Source of the DNA: Sphingobacterium multivorum
GTDB taxonomy: Bacteria; Bacteroidota; Bacteroidia; Sphingobacteriales; Sphingobacteriaceae
Reading direction: 5' to 3'
Assembly: GCF_900457465.1 (NCBI RefSeq)
Contig: NZ_UAUU01000003.1
Location: 62,001 to 126,000 of the forward strand
DNA: 64,000 nt
A model generated the notes under the pieces. It did not search any database, was not told where the DNA came from, and worked only from the letters and a program-made list of their open reading frames with translations. Numbering within the stretch: position 1 is the stretch's first letter; each line of letters begins with the position of its first letter. The translations under genes were made by a program, and so were the position numbers. Shown here piece by piece: positions 50,173 through 59,286 of this stretch.

Positions 50173-50486
50173 ATGTAAATTTTAGGTATATAAATATAGA
50201 TCAAATTTCTAGAAATATTTAAACTAGCTTGGCGGTATTCATGGTGGTAGATCTTCCTAAATTAGTTAAAGTTTGTCTTTCTCATAACCCACGATCTAAA
50301 ATATGGGATGGCATTATTATAAAGAAAGGCCCGTCTTTGAGAAGTTTTACTTAAAATATAGTTTCAATAACAGTATAGGACAATACTCTAGGAATAACAA
50401 CCCGAAGCTGTTCGAATACAACGATAAGTAGCATAATTACAACTAGAGGTATTTCCCTTTTCGCGATAATTACAGATTAGCCTCAA
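50173..50486. other. Intergenic region between the antiporter and HTH-pentapeptide genes
   Basis: About 310 bases between divergent genes hold no convincing frame. The only clear signal is the promoter at its right end. Confidence 0.4.
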
Positions 50487-50494
50487 TATATTTG
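50487..50494 (+). promoter_or_regulatory. -7 element of the HTH-pentapeptide gene
   Basis: TATATTTG matches TAnnTTTG and predicts a start about 50500, 26 bases before the ATG. Confidence 0.5.
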
Positions 50495-50525
50495 TAAAGT
50501 TGAACATCATCAATAAACAATAATT

Positions 50526-51470
50526 ATGGATAACAAAACATTAGGTAATAATATTGCCAAAGTGCGGAAAGAGCGAAATATGTCGCAAGCACAGCTTGCT
50601 GAACTTTTATTCGTCAGCCCCCAAGCAGTTGGAAAATGGGAGCGGGGAGAGTCTTTACCAGACTTTTTAACACTACATAGACTTGCGGAAATATTCGCAG
50701 TCGATCTAAACTACTTCGCCGAAAATTCGAAATTAGGAGATAGCGTAGCAAGTCAAAAGGTGGTCATTGGCACTTTAGATGACACGAAAGGAAATTCTCT
50801 GGAAGAGGCAAAATTTTCTGATACGGGACAAAAGCCGCTACTGACAGATTTTAGCGGTAACACGCTAGCCGAAACTGATTTTTCTGGCGTAAATGCGCCA
50901 AAGAGAAAATTTCTCGGAAGTGAGCTGCGTGGCACAGACTTCAGTACAGCAGATTTCACGGCAAGCATTTTTAAAGGAAGTGATATCCGCGATGCTAATT
51001 TTGATTCGTCGAACCTTACGGACTGTACATTTTCTGCTAGTAATATGACGAACGCAAATTTCAACAAGACCGTTCTCGCACGTACAGAATTTTATGCGTC
51101 GGAGTTGAACAATGCTAGATTTAATAGTATAAAGCTGACAGATGTCAAATTTACGGCGTCGGATCTCAGAAAAACCATTTTTGAACACTGTGAGTTCAAT
51201 GGTGTTTGCTTTAAGTCCTGTGATATGAAAGGCATAAGCTTTGATGGGCAAGTATTTGTCGACGTAAAATTCGATAATGCAGACCTAGCAAACAGTTCAT
51301 TTAGAGGGGTTATTCTTAGAAATGTTTCCTTTCGGCCCACGTTTGCGCTTACCAATAAATATTATAAGAGTATTAAAACAATCGATTTTGACGGGGCCTC
51401 AATGGACAAATTAACCTACGCAGCTCTTAAGGGAGTAGGCGTATCGCTTGAGAATATTGTGCTCTTATAA
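50526..51470 (+). CDS. XRE-type HTH and pentapeptide-repeat fusion protein
   Basis: This 314-residue protein has an N-terminal XRE helix-turn-helix (KVRKERNMSQAQLAELLFVSPQAVGKWERG, residues 12-42). A linker leads to an array of about 30 pentapeptide repeats (residues 97-265), with F or L at the centre of each unit (e.g. ADFTASIFKGSDIRDANF). The array should fold as a right-handed beta-helix of DNA-like shape and charge. The C-terminal 45 residues leave the pattern. Pentapeptide proteins of the Qnr/MfpA type mimic DNA and bind gyrase. Here the fusion with a DNA-binding domain suggests a regulator whose beta-helix mediates contacts. Confidence 0.85.
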   Translation: MDNKTLGNNIAKVRKERNMSQAQLAELLFVSPQAVGKWERGESLPDFLTLHRLAEIFAVDLNYFAENSKLGDSVASQKVVIGTLDDTKGNSLEEAKFSDTGQKPLLTDFSGNTLAETDFSGVNAPKRKFLGSELRGTDFSTADFTASIFKGSDIRDANFDSSNLTDCTFSASNMTNANFNKTVLARTEFYASELNNARFNSIKLTDVKFTASDLRKTIFEHCEFNGVCFKSCDMKGISFDGQVFVDVKFDNADLANSSFRGVILRNVSFRPTFALTNKYYKSIKTIDFDGASMDKLTYAALKGVGVSLENIVLL

Positions 51471-51622
51471 ACAACACGATACAAATAGAAGGCATGGTTC
51501 TGCAAGTATGAACCATTGCCTAAGTGTAGGTGCCATACCAATGAAACCCATCAATTCCGGGAAATTAAATTAGGAGAGTCGTCAGCGCAGCATAGTAAAG
51601 CTAAAATATGCTAAACTAATTA

Positions 51623-52087
51623 TCAAAGAAAGATTGGGAGACGGGTTGTATTCACGATTTCTTTCATGACAAAATAACTTTCCATATGTCTGATTCCCTT
51701 GATTGTTGCCAGTTTATTAAAATTGAATTCATGATAGTGATCAACATCCCTAACCATCACCTTTATTTGATAGTCAAATGCACCCGTTACGTGGAAACAC
51801 TCGACTACTTCTGGAAATTTTTGTATCTCCTCCATAAATAACAAGGCACTTTCATTGGAATGTTTTTCCATACTAATGGATACAAGGACCATTAGATTAA
51901 GATAAAGTTTTCTTCTGTCCAGCAGAAAGACTTTCTGTTTGAGAACGGAGGTTGCCATTAACTTCTTAATACGTTCGTAAACGGGAGTCATGGATAAATT
52001 AACACGGTCAGCTATTTCCTTGTTACTTATGTTCGCATCCTGTTGCAAAAGGTCCAGAAGCATGAGGTCTTTCTCATCCAATTTCAT
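51623..52087 (-). CDS. Lrp/AsnC family transcriptional regulator
   Basis: This 154-residue regulator has an HTH at residues 18-46 (NISNKEIADRVNLSMTPVYERIKKLMAT) and a C-terminal RAM domain (VVECFHVTGAFDYQIKVMVRD). It is transcribed divergently from the ethanolamine-type catabolic operon that starts 192 bases away. The gap carries several TAGTAAAT-type repeats, so it probably controls that operon in response to an amine or amino acid. Confidence 0.92.
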   Translation of the reverse strand: MKLDEKDLMLLDLLQQDANISNKEIADRVNLSMTPVYERIKKLMATSVLKQKVFLLDRRKLYLNLMVLVSISMEKHSNESALLFMEEIQKFPEVVECFHVTGAFDYQIKVMVRDVDHYHEFNFNKLATIKGIRHMESYFVMKEIVNTTRLPIFL

Positions 52088-52092
52088 TATCG

Positions 52093-52261
52093 TAGTAAAT
52101 TAAATCTAAAAAAACTATATCTATGACTGTAGTTAGATCGTAAACACTAGTAAATAAAATATAACCATATTATTTTACTAAAATAGCCATAATTACAGAT
52201 ATATAATACTATCATTTAAACTATATGTAGTAAATTTAAATTAATTAATTACTATCATTTA
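52093..52261. promoter_or_regulatory. Divergent regulatory region with repeated motifs
   Basis: TAGTAAAT occurs at 52093-52100, 52148-52155 and 52228-52235, with a reverse TTTACTA at 52174-52180. The 12-mer TACTATCATTTA repeats at 52207-52218 and 52250-52261. The motif spacing and AT-rich character fit Lrp-family operators between the regulator and the permease operon. Confidence 0.55.
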
Positions 52262-52278
52262 CCAACCTAAATAAAATT

Positions 52279-53601
52279 ATGAGTGAGCCTCAATTAAAAA
52301 AAGTCCTTGGTCCGGTTATGTTATGGGGATTGGGTGTAGGCTATGTTATCTCGGGAATGTATTTTGGATGGAATCTCGGTTTGGCAGAAGGCGGCACATT
52401 GGGATTGGCCATTGCTACAGTGTTCGTTATTATCATGTACCTTACATTTAACTTCAGCTATACAGAGATGGCGTGTGCGATCCCTAAGGCTGGCGGAGCC
52501 TTTGAATATGCCAATCGAGGATTGGGCAAGCATTTGGGATTTGTCGCCGGTATTGCACAAAATATCGAGTTTGTTTTTGCTCCGCCTGCCATTGCTGCTG
52601 CTATAGGTGCTTATCTACATTTATTGCATCCTTCGGTTGACTATCTTATTTTTGCCATTGGGGCCTATGTGATTTTCACTTCAATGAATATACTGGGCGT
52701 AAAGCTCGCTGCATCATTTGAATTGGTCGTAACTGTTCTTGCGGTTATCGAATTACTAATATTTGCCGGTGTTACATTTCCGGCTTTCGAATTTTCCAAC
52801 CTTGAGCACAACGCATTGCCCAATGGCTTCTCGGGTATTTTTGCAGCTATTCCGTTTGCCATCTGGTTTTTTCTCGCTATTGAAGGTGTAGCGAATGTTG
52901 CTGAGGAAACGATCAATCCACAGAAAAATGTATTAATCGGCTTTGGATCGGCCATCGTAACTTTAGTTGTGCTTTGTATCATTACATTTTTGTCGGCGGT
53001 GGGTGTCGGCGGCTGGGAGGCTGTTGTTTATCCTGTCGGAAGCACTGAACCCTCCGATTCACCATTGCCACTTGCCATTGCACATGTCATTGACAATCGC
53101 CATATTCTCTATAAACTACTTATAGGCGTTGGTCTTTTGGGTCTTATAGCCTCATTTCATGGTATCATTCTCGCTGGTGGCAGAGCTACCTTCGAATTTG
53201 GGAGAGTGGGGTATGCACCGTCGATTCTTGGAAAAGTACATCAACGATTTAAGACTCCGGCCAATGCACTCTTAATCAATATGGCTATTGGCATCATAGC
53301 ATTATTGACCGGAAAGACCGCAGGTATTATTACCATCGCATGTTTTGGGGCAATCTGTCTTTATATAATATCCATGTGGTCATTTTTTGCCTTGCGAAAA
53401 AAGGAACCAGATTTGGAACGCCCATTCAAAGTTTCATTGTATCCGCTGTTTCCGGCAATTGCATTTATTATTGCTGTCGTGTGTCTCATTGCAATGATAT
53501 ATTATAACCCCTTGACAGCTCTATTATTCTTTGGGCTTGTCATCTTATCATACCTCTATTTCCTAATCTTCCTTGACAAGGACAAAACCATCAAATTATG
53601 A
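52279..53601 (+). CDS. APC amino-acid permease, ethanolamine-permease-like
   Basis: This 440-residue carrier has twelve membrane segments. The opening VMLWGLGVGYVISGMYFG and the later FNFSYTEMACAIPKAGGAFEYANRGLGKHLGFVAGI and EFVFAPPAIAAAIGAYLH match the ethanolamine permease branch of the APC family better than general amino-acid permeases. Its stop overlaps the next gene start by four bases (ATGA-type overlap, 53598-53601), so it is translationally coupled to the ligase. Its genes for breakdown follow directly. Confidence 0.87.
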   Translation: MSEPQLKKVLGPVMLWGLGVGYVISGMYFGWNLGLAEGGTLGLAIATVFVIIMYLTFNFSYTEMACAIPKAGGAFEYANRGLGKHLGFVAGIAQNIEFVFAPPAIAAAIGAYLHLLHPSVDYLIFAIGAYVIFTSMNILGVKLAASFELVVTVLAVIELLIFAGVTFPAFEFSNLEHNALPNGFSGIFAAIPFAIWFFLAIEGVANVAEETINPQKNVLIGFGSAIVTLVVLCIITFLSAVGVGGWEAVVYPVGSTEPSDSPLPLAIAHVIDNRHILYKLLIGVGLLGLIASFHGIILAGGRATFEFGRVGYAPSILGKVHQRFKTPANALLINMAIGIIALLTGKTAGIITIACFGAICLYIISMWSFFALRKKEPDLERPFKVSLYPLFPAIAFIIAVVCLIAMIYYNPLTALLFFGLVILSYLYFLIFLDKDKTIKL

Positions 53602-54959
53602 TAACTAAAAATGAAATTATTGCCAAATTAACAGCAAGCACAAGTACGCACGTTAAAGTTGCCGTCGCTGATATAGACGGGGTGCTCCGTGGGAAATTTA
53701 TGCATCGGGATAAGTTTATCTCTGCACTGGACAATGAATTTGGGTTTTGCTCGGTGGTGTTTGGATGGGATGTTAACGATCAGGTTTATGACAATGTGGA
53801 AATTACAGGCTGGCATACAGGATACGGCGATTTCCCGGCGCGTATTGATGGAAATACATTTCGACAGATTCCCTGGCAAGAAGATATTCCCTTTTTTCTA
53901 GCTGATTTTGAATCTCCGCTTTCTCGGGACCAAAATGTGTGCCCAAGATCACTCCTTAAAAACATAATTGCACAGGCGGAGACTGCCGGATTTAAACCAA
54001 TTTTTTCACAGGAATTTGAATGGTTTAATTTCGTGAAAGCCGATAATGCCGCTCCCCAAAATAGTTTTAGAGATATGACACCGATAACATCTGGTATGTT
54101 TGGCTATTCCATCTTACGGATGTCTGACAACTACGGATTTTTTCAGGATCTTTTGGCTATGCTCGAAAGATTCGGTGTACCTCTTGAGGGGCTACATACG
54201 GAGACCGGGCCAGGTGTTCTGGAAGCTGCGATCCAATGTAGTGATGCTCTTGAAGCTGCGGATAGGGCTACGCTCTTTAAATCTGCGGTTAAGGACATCG
54301 GAAAAAAACATAATATCACGGCGAGTTTTATGGCGAAACAGACCAAGGACTTACCAGGCTGCAGTGGCCATGTACATCAAAGTCTTTGGGATCTCAACAA
54401 ACAGAACAACCTCTTTTATGATAAAGATGATGAACTCGGAATGAGCCAGTTGATGAAGCATTTTCTTGCTGGGCAATTGTATTGTTTACCTGATATTCTA
54501 CCGTTATTGGCGCCCACTGTTAACAGTTATAAAAGGCTGACTGAAGGAGCATGGGCACCGACAACCCTGACTTGGGGCATAGATAATCGTACCACAGCAC
54601 TCCGCGTCATCGAAGGTGGCCCCAAAGCCACACGCATTGAACATCGTGTTGTCGGTTCAGATGTGAACCCTTATTTGGCAGTAGCAGCATGTTTGGCTAG
54701 CGGGTTGTATGGCATCAAGTATAAATTGCCATTGGATAATCGACATACTAGCGGTAATGGTTATAAAGATCTGCAACACGGCGTGTTACCAAGAAACCTC
54801 CACGATGCGACCGCTCGAATGGCGCAATCGCAAATAGCCTCCGAGCTACTTGGCCAAAAGTTTGTCGATCATTTTTGTAAATCACGGTTATGGGAATGGC
54901 GACAATTTTCTGAGCAGGTCACAGATTGGGAAACAAAAAGATATTTTGAAATTATTTAA
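53598..54959 (+). CDS. Glutamine-synthetase-like gamma-glutamyl-amide ligase
   Basis: This 453-residue enzyme of the glutamine synthetase fold keeps the catalytic blocks: SQEFEWFNF and HTETGPGVLE for the metal-binding glutamates, GCSGHVHQSLWD, NSYKRLTEGAWAPTTLTWGIDNR, and RIEHRVVGSDVNPYLA. It belongs to the PuuA/IpuC/GlnA4-like group, which joins glutamate to an amine using ATP, rather than to the housekeeping enzyme. The start overlaps the permease stop. Context with an alcohol dehydrogenase points to ethanolamine or another amino alcohol as acceptor. Confidence 0.88.
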   Translation: MITKNEIIAKLTASTSTHVKVAVADIDGVLRGKFMHRDKFISALDNEFGFCSVVFGWDVNDQVYDNVEITGWHTGYGDFPARIDGNTFRQIPWQEDIPFFLADFESPLSRDQNVCPRSLLKNIIAQAETAGFKPIFSQEFEWFNFVKADNAAPQNSFRDMTPITSGMFGYSILRMSDNYGFFQDLLAMLERFGVPLEGLHTETGPGVLEAAIQCSDALEAADRATLFKSAVKDIGKKHNITASFMAKQTKDLPGCSGHVHQSLWDLNKQNNLFYDKDDELGMSQLMKHFLAGQLYCLPDILPLLAPTVNSYKRLTEGAWAPTTLTWGIDNRTTALRVIEGGPKATRIEHRVVGSDVNPYLAVAACLASGLYGIKYKLPLDNRHTSGNGYKDLQHGVLPRNLHDATARMAQSQIASELLGQKFVDHFCKSRLWEWRQFSEQVTDWETKRYFEII

Positions 54960-54966
54960 CTGAACA

Positions 54967-56124
54967 ATGGATACAGCAAAAATTTACGGTTTTAATTTTC
55001 CGACACCGATCCGTTTTGGTGCTGGAGTGATCGACGAGCTACCAGACTATTTATTGACCAATGGATTTAATCGCCCTTTACTGGTAACGGATCCGACTAT
55101 CGCCCAACTACCATTTTTTAAGGGAGTCCAACAAAAGCTGACGAACAAAGGGATCGACGTTATTGTCTTTCATGATTTGCATAAAAATCCAGTAAAATCT
55201 GATGTCCTCTTGGGAGGAGATGTCTTTAGAGGGCAAAATAGAGATTCAATTATTGGCGTTGGCGGTGGAGCAGCACTCGACGTAGCACGGGCAATTGCCT
55301 TGCGCGCAAATCATTATCGTGATATATTTGATTACGACGATCTGATCGGTGGCGATATCTATGTGACCAACGAGATACCACCATTGATTACTGTACCTAC
55401 GACCGCCGGGACTGGGAGTGAGGTGGGGCGTAGTGCTATTATTTCAGAAGATGATACCAAGAAAAAACGAATTCTGTTTAGTCCCAGATTGATGGCAAAA
55501 ATTGTATTTGCCGATCCTTTGCTTACAATGGATCTGCCACCGTTTATTACGGCAGCAACGGGAATGGACGCACTTACCCACAATATGGAAGCCTATTTGG
55601 CCAAAGGGTATCATCCGATGTGTGATGGTATAGCGCTTGAAGGAATGGCCATGGTGGCGACGTCTATTGAGTGTGCTACGAAAGAATCAGACTTGCCATC
55701 CCGCTCTAAAATGCTTTTGGCATCATTGATGGGAGCTGTTGCTTTTCAGAAGGGATTAGGAGTCGTTCATAGTTTAGCGCATCCGCTGTCCTCGCTCCTT
55801 GATACCCATCATGGACTGGCCAACGCGGTGAATCTTCCTTATGGCATGCAGTTTAATTATGTCGGTTTTGAAGATCGTTTCGATAAGATGGCCATGGCTT
55901 TAGGGCTCGGTAGTCATGCTGGAGACAGGGTTGTAGACTATCTGTTTGACCTCAATGTACGTTTGGGACTGCCTACACAATTATCTGCGATAGGCGTGCA
56001 AAAGGAACATCTGCAACCGTTATCAGAACTGGCGTTTGCAGATTTCTGTCACCCATCAAACCCCAAGCCCGTTAGCAAAGCAGATTTTCTTGCAATTTAT
56101 GAAACCGCTTACGAAGGAAAATAA
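54967..56124 (+). CDS. Iron-containing alcohol dehydrogenase
   Basis: This 385-residue dehydrogenase has the NAD-binding GVGGGAALDVARAIALR (about residue 98) and TVPTTAGTGSEVGRSAII. The metal site is complete: Asp in MDALTHNMEAYLA, and three His in the same block and in HSLAHPLSSLLDTHHG. The family oxidises alcohols to aldehydes. It lies 7 bases after the ligase. In the proposed pathway it oxidises the hydroxyl of gamma-glutamyl-ethanolamide to the aldehyde, in the place taken by an amine oxidase in the putrescine route. Confidence 0.93.
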   Translation: MDTAKIYGFNFPTPIRFGAGVIDELPDYLLTNGFNRPLLVTDPTIAQLPFFKGVQQKLTNKGIDVIVFHDLHKNPVKSDVLLGGDVFRGQNRDSIIGVGGGAALDVARAIALRANHYRDIFDYDDLIGGDIYVTNEIPPLITVPTTAGTGSEVGRSAIISEDDTKKKRILFSPRLMAKIVFADPLLTMDLPPFITAATGMDALTHNMEAYLAKGYHPMCDGIALEGMAMVATSIECATKESDLPSRSKMLLASLMGAVAFQKGLGVVHSLAHPLSSLLDTHHGLANAVNLPYGMQFNYVGFEDRFDKMAMALGLGSHAGDRVVDYLFDLNVRLGLPTQLSAIGVQKEHLQPLSELAFADFCHPSNPKPVSKADFLAIYETAYEGK

Positions 56125-56125
56125 T

Positions 56126-56875
56126 ATGTTAAAAATCGGTATTAGTGCGTGTTTTTTTTATCCAGACCCCGAGAGGACGGTCTTTGGACACAAATCACTG
56201 AGCTATATGGAAAATGATATGGTTCGATGGATAACTAAAAAAGGCGTTCTTCCTATATTATTGCCGGATCTTGAAGAATCATTATTAGCGGACATCTTAC
56301 ACCAGATGGATGGCATAGTTCTTCAAGGTGGAAGCGATATAGCACCCCAGCATTATGGAGAAGAGCCTATCGGACCCTGGAAAGGAGACCCTTATCGGGA
56401 TCAATATGAGCTAAAGATATTGGATTATGCCATCAGAAATCATAAGCCAGTCTTAGGTATCTGTCGGGGATTTCAGTTAATGAACGTCTATTTTGGAGGC
56501 ACAATGTATCAGGATATCGGTAGTCAGCTTCCTCAGTCGGCTGTACATCGTTCAGCAAGTCTATACGACACCATCAATCATCCCGTACATATAGAACCAG
56601 GAACACTTTTCGACAGACTATATGGCCATGTTGCCAATCCATTGGTCAACACTGTACATCATCAGGCTATTAAAGATCTTGGCCGTGATCTCGAAGTCTT
56701 TGCGCGCTCGGAAGACGGATTTATCGAAGCATTTGGTTATACCAAAGAAGCGGCCGGGAAAGTGATGGGTGTACAATGGCATCCCGAATTTTCCCAAACA
56801 CAGAAGGGAATACTTTTAGATGAAAATTTAATTCTTAATGTTTTTATCGAACATGCAAGACAACATAGAAATTAG
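56126..56875 (+). CDS. Gamma-glutamyl amide hydrolase, class I amidotransferase fold (PuuD-like)
   Basis: This 249-residue hydrolase has the nucleophile Cys in LGICRGFQLMNVYFGG and the His-Glu of GVQWHPEF. DGIVLQGGSDIAPQHYGEE is typical of gamma-Glu-GABA hydrolases. The start at 56126 is one base after the upstream stop, preceded by GAAGGAAA; the frame from 56036 only reads through the dehydrogenase. It would release glutamate from the gamma-glutamyl acid end product. Its last 23 bases overlap the next start. Confidence 0.92.
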   Translation: MLKIGISACFFYPDPERTVFGHKSLSYMENDMVRWITKKGVLPILLPDLEESLLADILHQMDGIVLQGGSDIAPQHYGEEPIGPWKGDPYRDQYELKILDYAIRNHKPVLGICRGFQLMNVYFGGTMYQDIGSQLPQSAVHRSASLYDTINHPVHIEPGTLFDRLYGHVANPLVNTVHHQAIKDLGRDLEVFARSEDGFIEAFGYTKEAAGKVMGVQWHPEFSQTQKGILLDENLILNVFIEHARQHRN

Positions 56876-58232
56876 AAATCCTGCAACCGGTGCTGTAGTA
56901 GCAACGTTGCCTTCAACCACAACAGTTGAATTGGAAAATACACTCTCCTTACTAAAACAGGGACAGCAAAAATGGGCCAACGTTCCTTTGAGGGATCGTT
57001 TGGCGTGCATCATACAATTTGGGGAGCTGATCTTGGCGAATAAACAGGAACTTGCGGAGATCCTTACCAAGGAGACGGGCAAACCCATCACACAATCGCT
57101 TAATGAAATTAACGGAGCACAAAACCGTATTGAGCATCTTCGAAAAAATGCTGAAAGATGGCTTTCAGAAGAAATTATTGTAAATGAGGGGGCTACACTA
57201 GAACATATTCGCTATGAACCACTTGGTGTCATTGCCAATATTTCTGCATGGAATTTCCCTTATAATGTGGGCTTTAATATTTTTCTGTACGCCTTGGTTG
57301 CGGGCAATGCCGTGCTCTATAAACCTTCTGAATTTGCTACGCTGACCGGATTGCAGTTTGCAAAATACCTTTATGAAGCCGGTATACCTGATGATGTATT
57401 TCACTGTGTTGTTGGAGATGGGAGGATTGGCGAGCATATCTTATCATTGCCATTGGATGGCTATTTCTTTACTGGATCCTATAAAACTGGAGTACATATT
57501 GCTAGGGCCGTAGCGCATAAATTAGTTCCAGTCCAGCTTGAGCTAGGCGGAAAGGATCCACTATACGTAACAGAAGATGTGAAAGATATAAAACAGGCGG
57601 CAGTGTCGGCAGCTGAGGGCGCTTTCTACAACAATGGGCAGAGCTGTTGTGCTGTTGAACGTATCTATGTTTCAGAACAGATATACGATGAGTTTGTCGA
57701 GGCATTTATTGAGGAGGTAGCTTCCTATCAGGTTGGCGATCCATGCGCTGGAGACACATTTATCGGTCCTTTAACGAGGGCTGCTCAGCTGGACGTCCTT
57801 GAAGATCAAGTGAAAGATGCCCTTGAAAAGGGAGCAACACTACGGTTGGGCGGACATGTATTAGAAGGTAAGGGATATTATTATGCTCCCACAGTATTTG
57901 AGCACTGTAATCACAACATGCTACTTATGCGTGAAGAGACTTTTGGTCCGTTGATAGGTATACAAAAGGTAACTTCAGACGAAGAGGCAATTACGTTGAT
58001 GCAGGATACGACCTATGGCCTTACTGCAGCGGTGTTTTCGTCCGATCAGGATAGAGCAATGAATATCCTTAGCAAAATGGATACAGGAACGGTATATTGG
58101 AACTGCTGTGATAGGGTAAGCCCTAATGTGCCTTGGTCCGGAAGACGAAATTCTGGCTTAGGTTCGACCTTATCGGCTCAAGGTATACGAGCATTTGTTC
58201 AGCCTAAAGCCTATCATTTAAGACCCGCATAA
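56853..58232 (+). CDS. Aldehyde dehydrogenase
   Basis: This 459-residue NAD(P)-dependent dehydrogenase shows the general-base motif LELGGKDPLYV and the catalytic Cys in NNGQSCCAVERIYV. Other landmarks are ISAWNFPYNVG, FTGSYKTGVHIA and REETFGPLIGIQKV. It resembles succinate-semialdehyde and PuuC-type enzymes. The start at 56853 (MQDNIEIRNPATG) overlaps the hydrolase gene. It would oxidise the gamma-glutamyl aldehyde made by the preceding alcohol dehydrogenase. Last gene of the operon. Confidence 0.93.
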   Translation: MQDNIEIRNPATGAVVATLPSTTTVELENTLSLLKQGQQKWANVPLRDRLACIIQFGELILANKQELAEILTKETGKPITQSLNEINGAQNRIEHLRKNAERWLSEEIIVNEGATLEHIRYEPLGVIANISAWNFPYNVGFNIFLYALVAGNAVLYKPSEFATLTGLQFAKYLYEAGIPDDVFHCVVGDGRIGEHILSLPLDGYFFTGSYKTGVHIARAVAHKLVPVQLELGGKDPLYVTEDVKDIKQAAVSAAEGAFYNNGQSCCAVERIYVSEQIYDEFVEAFIEEVASYQVGDPCAGDTFIGPLTRAAQLDVLEDQVKDALEKGATLRLGGHVLEGKGYYYAPTVFEHCNHNMLLMREETFGPLIGIQKVTSDEEAITLMQDTTYGLTAAVFSSDQDRAMNILSKMDTGTVYWNCCDRVSPNVPWSGRRNSGLGSTLSAQGIRAFVQPKAYHLRPA

Positions 58233-58256
58233 TTTAATGTTTAATTCTATGGATAT

Positions 58257-58292
58257 AGCCCATTATGCCGATCGTTCATTGGATAATGGGCT
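58257..58292 (+). terminator. Terminator of the catabolic operon
   Basis: AGCCCATTAT (58257-58266) pairs perfectly with ATAATGGGCT (58283-58292) around a 16-base loop. The tail is only mildly T-rich. Confidence 0.75.
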
Positions 58293-58425
58293 TTCCCTCA
58301 AAAATAAATTTCGGTACCCCATGAGAGTGAGTGCGTAAAGATTATGGGGTCCGCTTCATGGAAAAGTGATCGCCAAGGTGACTTATGCCTATCTATCCTT
58401 GAGAACTTTTAAAAAAGTATAAACT

Positions 58426-59286
58426 ATGAAAAAAAGTATTATAAAAATTCAGAGCATCCTAACTGATAAATTCGAGCAAGAATTATTCGAGGCATCCGTT
58501 AGTTCCCTCGAGGATATGGGGAATAAAATACGCTTCAATAATTTCGCTTATAGCATTCGTGAACTTTCCCGTCATTTCCTTCACAGATTGGCTCCCGATG
58601 AAATCGTAAAATCTTGTAGGTGGTTCAAACAAGAAACAGAAAACGGTAAACCTTCGCGAGCCCAAAGGATAAAATATGCCATCCAAGGTGGCATCGATGA
58701 TGAACTACTGAAATTGTTTGGAATTGAATTTTCAAGTCTTCAAAAATCAGCTAAAGCCATAAAGAACTCCATCGATTCTCTTAGTAGATATACACACATA
58801 AATGAAGAGGATTTTAATTTAAGTGATGTGGAGGTAACGAAAAGGTCGGTTGGTATTCTTGCTGATTTTGAAACCTTTGTCGAAGCTATAAATAGCTGTA
58901 GAGAGCAAGTAATGAATCTGGTTGAGGATAAAATAGAGGATGAAGCAATTGATGCTATTATCTCCACTAGTTTTGAAAATGTTGATTCATTGGCGCAGCA
59001 TTATTCTTTGGATGCAGCAAGTGTCCTGGGTTATTGGGTTGAAGAAATCAGTGCGGAGGAAATTGTTGTTGCTGTGGAAGGAGAGGTGGAGGTTACCTTA
59101 TCATGGGGTTCGAGTTCTGATCGACGCAATGGAGACGGTCACGAAGTTGAAGATACATTCCCATTTGGAACTAGGATAAGGTATTCCATCGGAGAGGACT
59201 ACCCCAATGAAGACCCGGAAGTAGATGAGCCAGGCGTTGACACTTCAAAATGGGACATTAATCCAGATAATGAATATATAGAGTAA
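58426..59286 (+). CDS. Protein resembling predicted pPIWI-associating nucleases
   Basis: This 286-residue protein has no signal or membrane segment. The block RFNNFAYSIRELSRHFLHRLAPDE (residues 35-58) with CRWFKQE, RAQRIKYAIQGG and later SLSRYTHINEEDF and SWGSSSDRRNGDGHEVEDTFPFG recalls, from memory, the pP_pnuc family of predicted pPIWI-associating nucleases. The C-terminal tail is acidic. It stands alone, upstream of an IS element and an Avs-like gene. If the family call is wrong, this is a conserved hypothetical protein. Confidence 0.55.
   Translation: MKKSIIKIQSILTDKFEQELFEASVSSLEDMGNKIRFNNFAYSIRELSRHFLHRLAPDEIVKSCRWFKQETENGKPSRAQRIKYAIQGGIDDELLKLFGIEFSSLQKSAKAIKNSIDSLSRYTHINEEDFNLSDVEVTKRSVGILADFETFVEAINSCREQVMNLVEDKIEDEAIDAIISTSFENVDSLAQHYSLDAASVLGYWVEEISAEEIVVAVEGEVEVTLSWGSSSDRRNGDGHEVEDTFPFGTRIRYSIGEDYPNEDPEVDEPGVDTSKWDINPDNEYIE

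Noticed and set aside
52279..58232. Classical Puu putrescine pathway
   Set aside because: No PuuB-type amine oxidase is present and an Fe-alcohol dehydrogenase takes its place. The permease resembles ethanolamine carriers.
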